From Amycolatopsis japonica (GTDB lineage Bacteria > Actinomycetota > Actinomycetes > Mycobacteriales > Pseudonocardiaceae): DNA of 64,000 nucleotides. Of this stretch, positions 53,617-62,448 are shown in pieces (positions within the stretch are counted from its first letter, which is position 1; each line of letters opens with the position of its first letter). Location: positions 930,001 through 994,000 of the forward strand of contig NZ_CP008953.1 in assembly GCF_000732925.1 (NCBI RefSeq). Reading direction: 5' to 3'. Below the pieces are notes generated by a model, which saw nothing but the letters and a program-made list of their open reading frames with translations, did not search any database and had not been told where the DNA came from. A program made the position numbers and the translations under genes.

Positions 53617-53676
53617 GTCCCGAGCGCGACGTAAGCAATGAGGGCCGGCACCACCCGTGCCCGGCGAGGAGTTGAG

Positions 53677-54906
53677 GTGACAGTGGAGCTGCTGCGCAAT
53701 GCCGTGCGGCCCTACGCGTGGGGGTCCAGAACGACGATCCCCGAGCTGCTGGGGCGTCCGGTGCCGGCGCCGCATCCGGAGGCGGAACTGTGGATGGGCG
53801 CCCACCCCGGTGACCCGTCCCACGTCATCGGCCCGGACGGCGCCGAGCGGAGCCTGCTGGAGCTCGTCGAAGCCGATCCCGTCGGTCAGCTCGGCACGAC
53901 CTGCGCCGGCCGCTGGGGCGGCAGGCTGCCGTTCCTGCTGAAGATCCTCGCCGCCGAAGAGCCGCTTTCGATGCAGGCGCACCCGTCGGCCGCGCAGGCG
54001 GCGGAAGGGTACGCGCGCGAGGAGTCGGCGGGTATCCCGCGCGACGCCTCGAACCGCAACTACCCGGACCCGACGGCCAAACCGGAACTGGTCTGCGCGC
54101 TGACGGAGTTCCACGCGCTGGCGGGCTTCCGCGACCCGGAACGCACGATCGCGCTGCTGAAGGCGATCGAGACGCCCGGGCTGGCGAAGTACGCGGTGCT
54201 GCTGGAGGCCCAGCCGGATCCGGCCGGGCTGCGCGCGCTGTTCACCACGTGGATCACGCTGCCGCAGGCCGCGCTCGACGAACTGCTGCCCGAGGTCCTC
54301 GATTCGTGCGTGAAGCACGTCCAGGAACGCGGTGAGTTCGACGTCGAATGCCGGACCATCCTCGAACTCGGCGAAGCGCATCCGCGCGACGCGGGGGTGC
54401 TCGCGGCGCTGCTGCTCAACCGGCTCACCCTCAGCGCGGGCGAGGCGATCTACCTGCCCGCCGGCAACCTGCACCTGTACCTGCACGGCACCGCCGTCGA
54501 GATCCTGGCGAACTCGGACAACATCCTGCGCTGCGGGCTGACTCCGAAGCACGTCGACGTGCCGGAGCTGCTGCGCGTCGTCGACTTCGCGTGCGGGGAG
54601 ATGCCGGTCCAGAGCGGAGAGCGCGAAGAGCGGCTGTCGGTGTACCGCACCGACGCGCCGGAGTTCGAGCTCTCGCGGATCGAATGGGAGGCCGGGGACG
54701 ACGGCGAGGTCGCCGTCCACGACGTCGGCCCGCAGATCCTGTTGTGCACCGCCGGTGGCCTGCTGGTGACGGCCGACGACGGCGAGCAGGTCGAACTCCG
54801 CCGCGGCCAGTCGGTGTGGCTCCCGGCCGCCGACCCGGCGGTCCGCGTGCGGCCGTTGTCCGGTGAACGCACCCAGGTGTTCCGCGCCACCGCTGGCACC
54901 TGCTGA
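53677..54906 (+). CDS. manA: Mannose-6-phosphate isomerase, class I
   Basis: A 409-residue zinc isomerase. MTVELLRNAVRPYAWGSRTT opens the family domain. Zinc ligands are in MQAHPSAAQA (Gln and His) and KPELVCAL (Glu), and the third His is in the second cupin near LPAGNLHLYLHG. It interconverts fructose 6-phosphate and mannose 6-phosphate, supplying manB. GTG 53677 is chosen because GAGGAG lies 5 bp upstream. Confidence 0.95.
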   Translation: MTVELLRNAVRPYAWGSRTTIPELLGRPVPAPHPEAELWMGAHPGDPSHVIGPDGAERSLLELVEADPVGQLGTTCAGRWGGRLPFLLKILAAEEPLSMQAHPSAAQAAEGYAREESAGIPRDASNRNYPDPTAKPELVCALTEFHALAGFRDPERTIALLKAIETPGLAKYAVLLEAQPDPAGLRALFTTWITLPQAALDELLPEVLDSCVKHVQERGEFDVECRTILELGEAHPRDAGVLAALLLNRLTLSAGEAIYLPAGNLHLYLHGTAVEILANSDNILRCGLTPKHVDVPELLRVVDFACGEMPVQSGEREERLSVYRTDAPEFELSRIEWEAGDDGEVAVHDVGPQILLCTAGGLLVTADDGEQVELRRGQSVWLPAADPAVRVRPLSGERTQVFRATAGTC

Positions 54907-54913
54907 TCCTCCT

Positions 54914-54981
54914 CCCGCGTTTCGTCCTCTGAATGCGGTCCTTGCGCGCGCAAGGACCGCATTCAGAGGACGAAACGCGGG
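54914..54981. repeat. 68-bp perfect palindrome, family C
   Basis: Perfect 34-bp arms beginning CCCGCGTTTCGTCCTCTGAA and meeting at GCGCGC. It follows manA and probably terminates it. It is the full version of the arms at 20852, 21469 and 22689. Confidence 0.9.
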
Positions 54982-55095
54982 CTTGGCCGAAGTGTGTGCG
55001 TTCCGTGTGGCGGCTTCCGCGACCATCGACCGAAGGGGTGACCCGGCGCTTGGCGTCGGCTCGTCCCGGACATCGACGGCCAAGGAGCGACAGCA

Positions 55096-55605
55096 GTGAC
55101 TTCCCATCCCGGCGCGGCGAGCGGACGTGCCTTCCGGGTGCCGGTTCCCGTGCGTCCCACCGTCCTGCTCGCCGCGCTCGGATTCGCCGTCGTCACCGCG
55201 CTCGTCCCGGTCGTCGACCTGGTCCTCCCGGTACCGAGCGGCCAGGAGCTGGTCGGCTCGGCGCAGGCGATGGCGGGGCTCGCCGGTGACGCGATCGAGT
55301 CGGTCAAGGCCGCGGGGAGCGGCCTGCAGGAGCTCGCGGCGGGCGCGGAGAGCAGGCTGAACCTCCCGCTGGTCGTGCTCGTCTCGCTCGGCGCGCAGGT
55401 GCTGCTCACCGCCGCACTGGTGGTGACGGGCACCCAGCCCGTCCGCGTGATGCTGACCGTCGCGGGATTGATCAACATGTTCGCGGTCTCGCGGCTCGGG
55501 GCCGCTTCGCCGCCGGTGTGGGACGCCGTGGCCAACGGCGTGCTGGCGATCACGCTGGCCTGGTTCTCCGCCGGACGGCGGGAACCACGGCACGCCGCCC
55601 CGTGA
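55096..55605 (+). CDS. Membrane protein of unknown function
   Basis: A 169-residue protein with four hydrophobic helices and a central soluble segment of about 45 residues rich in Ala, Gly and Glu. It could be a small actinobacterial integral membrane protein, with no recognised family. GTG 55096 is the first start. It is convergent with the AfsR-like gene. Confidence 0.75.
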   Translation: MTSHPGAASGRAFRVPVPVRPTVLLAALGFAVVTALVPVVDLVLPVPSGQELVGSAQAMAGLAGDAIESVKAAGSGLQELAAGAESRLNLPLVVLVSLGAQVLLTAALVVTGTQPVRVMLTVAGLINMFAVSRLGAASPPVWDAVANGVLAITLAWFSAGRREPRHAAP

Positions 55606-55623
55606 AGTGCGGGTGACTTCCGG

Positions 55624-55653
55624 GTGGTGCCCGTCTGAGGGGTCGGGCACCAC
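55624..55653. terminator. Bidirectional terminator
   Basis: GTGGTGCCCG pairs with CGGGCACCAC around a 10-nt loop between two convergent genes. Confidence 0.7.
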
Positions 55654-55657
55654 TCGG

Positions 55658-58657
55658 TCAGGCCGGGGCGGGTTCGGTGAGCGACAACAGCAACCGGACG
55701 AGGGTCGAAGCGTTGGCGTCGTGGGGGACTTCCAATCGCTTCGCCTCTTCACCCGCCGCCTCGGCCGCTTCTGTTTCCCCGACGGCCTCGTACGCCCTGC
55801 GCAGTACGTGCAGGGTGAGGCCTGTCGCCGGTTTCCCACCCATGGCGCGGAATTCGTCGAGACATCGGCGCAGTACGGGGATCGCGCGGTCGGCCCGGCC
55901 GTCGCCGATCCAGCTCGCCGCGATCGCGCGGGTGCAGGAAAGCTCTCGCGGTCGTTCTTCGAGTGCTCCGGCCAGGCGCCGCGCGTTCTCGTAGGCCTTC
56001 ACCGCACCTTCGCGTCGCCCGGCGCCCGCGAGGATCGCGCCCTGGGTGCGCAGCGACTTCGCCAGCGCCGATTTCGCCGTCGTCCGGCGAAGGACGCGGA
56101 CCGATTCCTCGATCGTCGCCAAGGCCTCCTCCTGGCGGCCGTCGAGCATCAGCGACCACGAAAGCCCTTGCAGGGCAACGCCGAGCTGCCGATCGTCGGC
56201 GGATTCCCGCGCCTGGGCGAGGATCCGGCGATCGATTTCCAGCGCTTCGGAGATCTTGCCCAGCCGGTGCAGGGCGGCGGATTCCGCCCGTCTCGCGTGT
56301 GTCCCGGAATCCTCCACAGTGGACATTTCGCGGGCCTGGGTGGCGGCGTGCAGCGATTCCCCGGCCCGGCCGAGCCCGACCAGGCAATGCGCCAGATTGG
56401 TCTCCACCCACGCCCGGGTGGCGAGGTCGCCCAGCTCCGCCAATTCCTTCGAGCACGCGCGATAACCCTCGGCGGCGCGTTCGTACTCGCCGCGAACATG
56501 CAGCAGTACGGCCAAATTCGCGTCCGCGATGACGGCGATGTGCCGGTCTTCCGCCTCGCGGGCGGCGTCGCGCAACGTCTCGTACGACGTCCGCATGTCG
56601 GTGTAATGACTGTGCAAGTACAGGTACGCGCTCAGTCTTTCCAGTATCCGCAACGCTTTCCGCCGCCAGCCCACGGCGCACAGCGACGAGACGGCGGAGA
56701 CCAGGTTCGCCCGCTCCACGGAGAACCAGGTGCCGGGATCACTCAGCAGCCGCTCGACCAGCTCGGCCTCCAGCGGCTGCGCGGGGACGTCGTGATCCGA
56801 CAACGGCATCGGCACCGTCCTCGGCAGGCGGCGGGCCGCCGTGTCGGCGAGGCAGAGCGCCGCGTCCGACACCTTCGCGACGGTGGCCACCCGCTCGGCG
56901 CGGGTTTCCAGCTCCCGGCCGAGCTCCGTGGCGTACACGCGGACGAGGTCGTGCACGCGGAACCGCTGCTCGCCCGTCGCGTCGAGACCGGTGGCTTCGA
57001 GCAGGCTGGCTTCGACGAGTTCGTCGATGGCCTCGTCCGCGTCTTCGTCATCGATCAGCGTCGTCACCGCCCACGCGGGCAGGTCGAGCGTGCGGCAGCG
57101 GCCGATCAGCCGGAACGCGCGCCGAGCCGCCGGGCTCAGCGCCTGATAGCTCAACGCGATGCTGCCGCGGACCTGGAGATCGCTGACCTGGAGCTCGTCG
57201 AGGCGCGAGACCTCGTCCTCCAGCCGTCCGGCGAGCTTCCCCAGCGGAAGACCCGGCCGCATCGCGAGCCTGCTGCCCGCGATCCGCAACGCCAGCGGGA
57301 GATTGCCGCAGGCCTTGGCGATCCGTTCCGCGTCCGCGCGTTCGGCGCCCACGCGATCCGGTCCGGCGAGGCGGGCGAGCAGGGTCATCGCCTCGGCGCC
57401 CGACAGCGGCGCGAGGGGGAGACGATCCGCCCCGGCGAGCCCGGAAAGCCGTCGCCTGCTGGTGATCAGGACGGCGGTGCCCGGTGTGCCCGGCAGCAGC
57501 GCGCGGACCTGCTCGGGGCTCGCCGCGTCGTCGAGCACGACGAGGACCCGGCGATCGGCGAGACGGCCTCGATAGACCGCCGCCCTGGCTTCGACGTCGT
57601 CCGGGATGGCGGGCCCGGTGACGCCCAGCGCGCGCAACAGGTCGCCGAGGACGTCGGAGAGGTCGCGAGGGTCGGAAGCGCCGGCCAGCGGGACGAACAG
57701 CTGTCCGTCCGGAAAGGACCGGCGGAGCCTGTGCGCGGTGGCGACCGCGAGCGTGGACTTGCCCGCGCCCGGCTCGCCGGTGATCACCGCGACCGGGACG
57801 CCCGTGCCGTCGCCGAGCAGCCCGGAGAGCTTCGCGATCTCGCTCTCGCGGCCCGCGAGATCCGAAATGTCCGGCGGCAGCTGGCAGATCGGGAAGATCG
57901 GCGTGGCCTTCGCCGAGGGCACCGGATCCTCGCCGCGCAGCACGGCGGCGTGCACCCGGCGGACCTCGGCGCCGGGCTCCACACCGAGCTCCTCGACGAG
58001 CGTGGCGCGCAGCTCGCGGTGGACGGCCAGCGAATCGGCCTGCCGTCCGGCGCGGTGCAACGCGATCATCAGCTGCGCGGCCAGCCGCTCGCGCAACGGA
58101 TGTTCGGTGATCATCGCCTGGAGTTCACCGGTGAGCTCGCCGTGCCTGCCGTCGGACAGCTCGGCGTCGACACAGTCTTCGAAGGCGGCCAGGCGCTCCG
58201 ACTCGAGCCGGGCGACGTCGGCGTCGAGCCGGGGGATGTGCAGCCCGGACAGGACCGGCCCGCGCCATTCCGCCAGGGCCCGGCGGTAATGCCCCGCGGC
58301 CGACGCCGGATCGCCCGCCCGCGCCGCGGCCTTCCCCGCCGCGGCGGCTTCGCGGAAGGACAGCAGATCGAGGTCGGCGGGCGCGACGACCAGCCGGTAG
58401 CCGTGCGGATCCCGCTCGATCTCCAGCCCCTCGAACCTGGCCCGCAGACGGGAGACGTACGTGTGCAGATTCGAGGAGTACGACTTCGGCGGCGTATCCG
58501 GCCAGAGCGTCTCGACCAGGGCGTCGACCGGGACGGACGAGTTCGCGTTCAGCAGCAGGACGGCGAGAAGGGCACGCTGATGATCGCCGCGCGGCGTCGT
58601 GCGCCGCCCGGGCGGGTCCTCGATCGTCAACGGTCCGAGCACGCCGAATCGCGGCAC
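55658..58657 (-). CDS. AfsR/SARP-family regulator with NB-ARC and TPR domains
   Basis: A 999-residue regulator, close to AfsR in length. The N-terminal OmpR-like DNA-binding domain (about 1-95) and the BTAD domain (about 95-245) are followed by an NB-ARC ATPase with P-loop GEPGAGKST, kinase-2 VLVVLDDAAS and CGNLPLALRIAGS. TPR-like repeats fill the C-terminal 350 residues. Such proteins activate secondary-metabolite or differentiation genes, but no biosynthetic cluster lies in this window. The start GTG 58657 has GGGGAGG 6 bp upstream; GTG 58663 overlaps that site. Confidence 0.93.
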   Translation of the reverse strand: MPRFGVLGPLTIEDPPGRRTTPRGDHQRALLAVLLLNANSSVPVDALVETLWPDTPPKSYSSNLHTYVSRLRARFEGLEIERDPHGYRLVVAPADLDLLSFREAAAAGKAAARAGDPASAAGHYRRALAEWRGPVLSGLHIPRLDADVARLESERLAAFEDCVDAELSDGRHGELTGELQAMITEHPLRERLAAQLMIALHRAGRQADSLAVHRELRATLVEELGVEPGAEVRRVHAAVLRGEDPVPSAKATPIFPICQLPPDISDLAGRESEIAKLSGLLGDGTGVPVAVITGEPGAGKSTLAVATAHRLRRSFPDGQLFVPLAGASDPRDLSDVLGDLLRALGVTGPAIPDDVEARAAVYRGRLADRRVLVVLDDAASPEQVRALLPGTPGTAVLITSRRRLSGLAGADRLPLAPLSGAEAMTLLARLAGPDRVGAERADAERIAKACGNLPLALRIAGSRLAMRPGLPLGKLAGRLEDEVSRLDELQVSDLQVRGSIALSYQALSPAARRAFRLIGRCRTLDLPAWAVTTLIDDEDADEAIDELVEASLLEATGLDATGEQRFRVHDLVRVYATELGRELETRAERVATVAKVSDAALCLADTAARRLPRTVPMPLSDHDVPAQPLEAELVERLLSDPGTWFSVERANLVSAVSSLCAVGWRRKALRILERLSAYLYLHSHYTDMRTSYETLRDAAREAEDRHIAVIADANLAVLLHVRGEYERAAEGYRACSKELAELGDLATRAWVETNLAHCLVGLGRAGESLHAATQAREMSTVEDSGTHARRAESAALHRLGKISEALEIDRRILAQARESADDRQLGVALQGLSWSLMLDGRQEEALATIEESVRVLRRTTAKSALAKSLRTQGAILAGAGRREGAVKAYENARRLAGALEERPRELSCTRAIAASWIGDGRADRAIPVLRRCLDEFRAMGGKPATGLTLHVLRRAYEAVGETEAAEAAGEEAKRLEVPHDANASTLVRLLLSLTEPAPA

Positions 58658-58801
58658 GGGCACCTCCCCAGGTCATGAGAGGGGCGAGACTAGCGAGGGG
58701 CCCCGACAATTCTGTGACCTGTCCCGCCCGGCGCGTACCGGCTCATCTGCACTGCTAGCCTTCGAACCCGGCATATCGGGACACCATTTGGGGAGTTGCA
58801 A

Positions 58802-59716
58802 GTGTCTGCAGGTGGCGGAACCAAGGCGATCATCGCCGCGCTCGTGGCGAACGCCGGAATCGCGGCCGCGAAGTTCACCGGCTTCCTCATCACGGGGTCG
58901 TCCTCGATGCTGGCCGAGTCCGTGCACTCGCTCGCGGACACCTCGAACCAGGGCCTCCTGCTGCTCGGCCAGAAGACCTCGCAGCGGAAGGCGACCCGCG
59001 CCCACCCGTTCGGCTTCGGACGGGACCGGTACTTCTACTCGTTCATCGTCGCGCTGATGCTCTTCAGCCTCGGCTCGGTGTTCGCGCTGTACGAGGGCAT
59101 CCACAAGATCTCGCATCCCGAGGACCTGACCTCGCCGCTGGTGGCGGTCGGCATCCTCGTGGTCGCGATCGGGCTGGAGTCGTACTCCTTCTACACCGCG
59201 ATCCAGGAGTCGAAGAAGATCAAGGGCGACGCGGGCTGGTGGGCCTTCATCCGCCAGGCCAAGACCCCCGAACTCCCGGTGGTGCTGCTCGAAGACGCGG
59301 GTGCGCTGCTCGGTCTCGTGTTCGCGCTCGCGGGCGTCGGGCTCTCCGTCATCACCGGGAACCCGGTGTGGGACGGCATCGGCACCGTGACGATCGGCCT
59401 GCTGCTCGGCATCATCGCGATCATCCTGATCATCGAGATGAAGAGCCTGCTGATCGGCGAGGGCGCCTCCGAGGCCGACCTCGACGTGATCGTCGACGAA
59501 CTCGCCGCGGGCAAGGTCGAGCGGGTCATCCACATCCGGACGCTGTACATCGGGCCGGACGAGATGCTGGTGGCCGCGAAGCTCGCGCTGGTGCCGGGGC
59601 TGGAGACCGCTGATATCGCGCAGGCCATCGACGACGCCGAAGCGCGTGTGCGGGCGAAGGTGCCGACGGCGAAGCTGATCTACCTGGAGCCGGACCTGGA
59701 CCGCGCGCTGGCGTGA
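58802..59716 (+). CDS. Cation diffusion facilitator (zinc/iron-type efflux)
   Basis: A 304-residue transporter with six membrane helices and a C-terminal cytoplasmic domain of about 75 residues. The transport-site motif SMLAESVHSLADTSNQG (His, Asp) is in helix 2 and the second HxxxD-type site is in the region EDAGALLGLV. It exports Zn2+ or a similar divalent cation by proton antiport; the metal is inferred from the family. GTG 58802 has GGGGAG 6 bp upstream. It is divergent from the AfsR-like gene. Confidence 0.93.
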   Translation: MSAGGGTKAIIAALVANAGIAAAKFTGFLITGSSSMLAESVHSLADTSNQGLLLLGQKTSQRKATRAHPFGFGRDRYFYSFIVALMLFSLGSVFALYEGIHKISHPEDLTSPLVAVGILVVAIGLESYSFYTAIQESKKIKGDAGWWAFIRQAKTPELPVVLLEDAGALLGLVFALAGVGLSVITGNPVWDGIGTVTIGLLLGIIAIILIIEMKSLLIGEGASEADLDVIVDELAAGKVERVIHIRTLYIGPDEMLVAAKLALVPGLETADIAQAIDDAEARVRAKVPTAKLIYLEPDLDRALA

Positions 59717-59744
59717 GCCGGTCTCCGCTCGCTTCACGGATGCC

Positions 59745-59791
59745 ATGAAAGGTCCTTTCCTTGCGAAATTTGCGAGGAAAGGACCTTTCAT
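59745..59791. terminator. Perfect palindrome, family A
   Basis: Arms ATGAAAGGTCCTTTCC... and ...GGAAAGGACCTTTCAT meet at AAATTT. It follows the transporter gene and is related to 3711-3757. Confidence 0.75.
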
Positions 59792-59947
59792 GGCGTCGGT
59801 GGGGGCGCGACCGCCATCCGGAGCAACTCTCCGTGCTCCGCCGATTACCGCCGCGACCTCCGGGTACTTCGTTGCTCTCCCACCGCGCTGCCGTCACGAC
59901 CGGGCGATAGGGTCCGTTGAACCGCAGTCAGGTGTAGGAGGTCAAGG

Positions 59948-61468
59948 GTGCCCGGAAACGGTCTGTGGCGTACGAAATCCATCGAGCAGTCCATCGCTGA
60001 CACCGACGAACCGGGGACGAAGCTCAGGCGGAACCTGAGCGCGTGGGACCTGACCGTCTTCGGCGTCGCCGTCGTCATCGGTGCCGGTATCTTCACGCTC
60101 ACCGCGCGCACGGCCGGCGACTACGCGGGCCCGTCGGTGTCGCTTTCGTTCGTCTTCGCCGCCATCGCCTGCGCGCTGGCGGCTCTCTGTTACGCGGAAT
60201 TCGCGTCGACCGTCCCGGTGGCCGGGAGTGCGTACACGTTCTCCTACGCCACCTTCGGCGAGTTCATGGCGTGGATCATCGGCTGGGACCTCATCCTGGA
60301 ACTCGCGGTCGGCGCGGCCGCGGTGTCGAAGGGCTGGTCCGCCTACCTCGAAACCGTGCTCTCCTACATCTTCGGCAAGGGCACGAAGACGACGTTCGAG
60401 ATCGGCGGTGTCCCCGTCGACTGGGGCGCCCTGATCGTGGTGCTGGTGCTGGCGACCTTGCTCGCCCTCGGCACGAAGCTGTCTTCGCGGTTCTCGATGG
60501 TGATCACCGGGATCAAGGTCGCGGTGGTGCTGTTCGTGATCGTGCTCGGCATCTTCTACATCAAGGGCTCCAACTACAGCCCGTTCATCCCGGAGGCCCA
60601 GTCCGGCGCCGAATCGTCGGCCACCGGGGTCGACCAGTCGCTGTTCTCGGTGTTCGCGGGCAGCAGCAGTAGCTCGTTCGGCGTCTTCGGTCTGCTGGCC
60701 GCGGCGTCGCTGGTGTTCTTCGCGTTCATCGGTTTCGACATCGTCGCGACCACCGCCGAGGAGACCCGCAACCCGCAGAAGGCCGTGCCCCGCGGCATCT
60801 TCGGCTCGCTCGCCATCGTCACGGTGCTCTACGTCGCCGTGTCGCTCGTGGTCGTCGGCATGGTGAACTACAAGGAACTCGCCACCTCGGCGGGTGACGG
60901 CGGCAAGAAGACGCTCGCGTCCGCGTTCGCGGCCAACGGCGTCGACTGGGCGGCCAACATCATCTCGGTCGGCGCCCTCGCCGGTCTGACGACCGTCGTC
61001 ATGGTGCTGATGCTGGGCCAGATCCGGATCATCTTCGCGATGTCGCGCGACGGCCTCATGCCGCGTTCGCTGGCGAAGACCGGCGCGAACGGTACGCCGA
61101 AGCGGGCGACCATCGTCGTCGGCGGCCTGGTCGCCGTCGCCGCGACCTTCTTCCCGGCCGACAAGCTGGAAGAGATGGTCAACGTCGGCACGCTGTTCGC
61201 CTTCATCCTCGTTTCCGCGGGTGTCATGGTGCTGCGCAAGACGCGACCGGATCTGCCCCGCGCCTTCCGGGTGCCGTGGGTGCCGGTGATCCCGATCCTG
61301 GCGATCCTCGCCTGCCTGTGGCTGATGCTGAACCTGACCGTTTTGACCTGGTTGCGGTTCATCGCGTGGATGGTGCTGGGCGTCCTCATCTACTTCGTCT
61401 ACAGCCGCCGTCATTCGCTGCTCGGCAAGCAGAAGAAGGACGAGGTCCCGACGTCCGTTTCGGACTGA
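59948..61468 (+). CDS. Amino-acid permease, cationic amino-acid transporter type
   Basis: A 506-residue APC-superfamily transporter with about 12 membrane helices. The first helix has the substrate-binding GAGIF motif (FGVAVVIGAGIFTLTART), followed by YAEFASTVPVAGSAYTFSYA, as in cationic amino-acid permeases. The sixth-helix FIGFDIVATTAEETRNPQKA matches that group. It corresponds to M. tuberculosis Rv3253c, two genes from manA. GTG 59948 has AGGAGGTCAAGG upstream. Confidence 0.92.
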   Translation: MPGNGLWRTKSIEQSIADTDEPGTKLRRNLSAWDLTVFGVAVVIGAGIFTLTARTAGDYAGPSVSLSFVFAAIACALAALCYAEFASTVPVAGSAYTFSYATFGEFMAWIIGWDLILELAVGAAAVSKGWSAYLETVLSYIFGKGTKTTFEIGGVPVDWGALIVVLVLATLLALGTKLSSRFSMVITGIKVAVVLFVIVLGIFYIKGSNYSPFIPEAQSGAESSATGVDQSLFSVFAGSSSSSFGVFGLLAAASLVFFAFIGFDIVATTAEETRNPQKAVPRGIFGSLAIVTVLYVAVSLVVVGMVNYKELATSAGDGGKKTLASAFAANGVDWAANIISVGALAGLTTVVMVLMLGQIRIIFAMSRDGLMPRSLAKTGANGTPKRATIVVGGLVAVAATFFPADKLEEMVNVGTLFAFILVSAGVMVLRKTRPDLPRAFRVPWVPVIPILAILACLWLMLNLTVLTWLRFIAWMVLGVLIYFVYSRRHSLLGKQKKDEVPTSVSD

Positions 61469-61482
61469 TCATTCTCGTTTCG

Positions 61483-61519
61483 ACGGCCCACCATTCCTTT
61501 GTGGATGGTGGGCCGTTTT
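61483..61519 (+). terminator. Intrinsic terminator of the permease gene
   Basis: ACGGCCCACCAT pairs with ATGGTGGGCCGT around a 10-nt loop, followed by TTTT. Confidence 0.85.
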
Positions 61520-61691
61520 GTCGGGGGCCCCGATTCCGGTGTGAAATCGGTGTGCGCTAACGTCCGGGCTCTTGCCTCACCCCGTCGGGTGAACGGGACT
61601 CGTGTAGAAGCACCGCGAGTTGACCTTCGTCCCTCAGAAGAGGCAACCGCGCTTTGCTCGTTGTCCCCCGATCGGTACAGGAGAGCTCTGA

Positions 61692-62396
61692 ATGCAGATC
61701 ATTTCCGCGCGGCGTGTCCGCTCCGCCGCCACCGTCGTCGCGCTGGCGACGGCCGCCCTGCTCGGCGTCACGGGCACCGCGCTCGCGTGCCACACCGACG
61801 ACCCCCGCGCCATCCCGACCCCGAAGAACGTCAGCACCTGTGAGAAGGCGAAGCTGCCGGGCACCGAGATCTCGACGAAGGACCTGACCTTCACCGGTGG
61901 CACGGAGAACGACAAGTACCTCAACATCACCGCGGTCGGTGAAGGCGTCACCGTCACCGCGATCGTGGTGAAGGGCGGCGACGGCTACAACATCTACGAG
62001 CCCGGCAAGCGCGGCCTCGCGGAAACCCCGCCGTGGGAGAAGCTGCGTTCGCCGATGAACGGCGGCGGCAAGCAGGCCGACATCAGCCACTGGTTCGCCT
62101 GTGGCGAGAAGAAGACCAAGCCGACCGAGCCGACGAAGCCGAGCGAGCCGACGAAGACGACGACGGCCAAGCCGCCGACGAGCGCGCCGACCACCACGGA
62201 CAAGCCGTCCGAGACCTCCGCGCCGTCGAGCACCGCGGTTCCCGCCCCGAACGTCGGCGGTAACGGCGGCAACGGTGGCGGCCTCGCGGACACCGGTTTC
62301 GACAACGCCTGGCTGCTGTGGGCCGGTGGCCTGCTGGTCCTGGCCGGTGCCGGCGTCCTGGTCCTGCTGCGCGTGCGCCGCGGAAAGACCGACTGA
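61692..62396 (+). CDS. Cell-wall-anchored protein with LADTG sortase signal
   Basis: A 234-residue exported protein. It has a signal peptide (ALATAALLGVTGTALA) and a compact mature domain with Cys residues at ACHTDD, STCEK and HWFACGE. A Thr/Pro/Lys-rich spacer comes next. The C-terminus has LADTGF (198-203), a hydrophobic helix and the basic tail RVRRGKTD. The LAXTG type is used by class E sortases. ATG 61692 follows AGGAG. Ligand or function unknown. Confidence 0.9.
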   Translation: MQIISARRVRSAATVVALATAALLGVTGTALACHTDDPRAIPTPKNVSTCEKAKLPGTEISTKDLTFTGGTENDKYLNITAVGEGVTVTAIVVKGGDGYNIYEPGKRGLAETPPWEKLRSPMNGGGKQADISHWFACGEKKTKPTEPTKPSEPTKTTTAKPPTSAPTTTDKPSETSAPSSTAVPAPNVGGNGGNGGGLADTGFDNAWLLWAGGLLVLAGAGVLVLLRVRRGKTD

Positions 62397-62407
62397 AACT
62401 AGTTGAC

Positions 62408-62448
62408 GCCTGAAGGCCCTCTTCCTCGCGAAGGGGGCCTTCAGCGCA
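62408..62448. terminator. Bidirectional terminator hairpin
   Basis: CTGAAGGCCC...CTTC pairs imperfectly with GAAGGGGGCCTTCAG around a short loop, between convergent genes. Confidence 0.6.

Noticed and set aside
52327..55839. Very long minus-strand frame opposite the manA region
   Set aside because: It runs antisense to well-supported manA and SIS-protein genes and is a composition artefact.
55658..58657. AfsR-like gene as sign of a secondary-metabolite cluster
   Set aside because: No biosynthetic genes are present on either side within the window.
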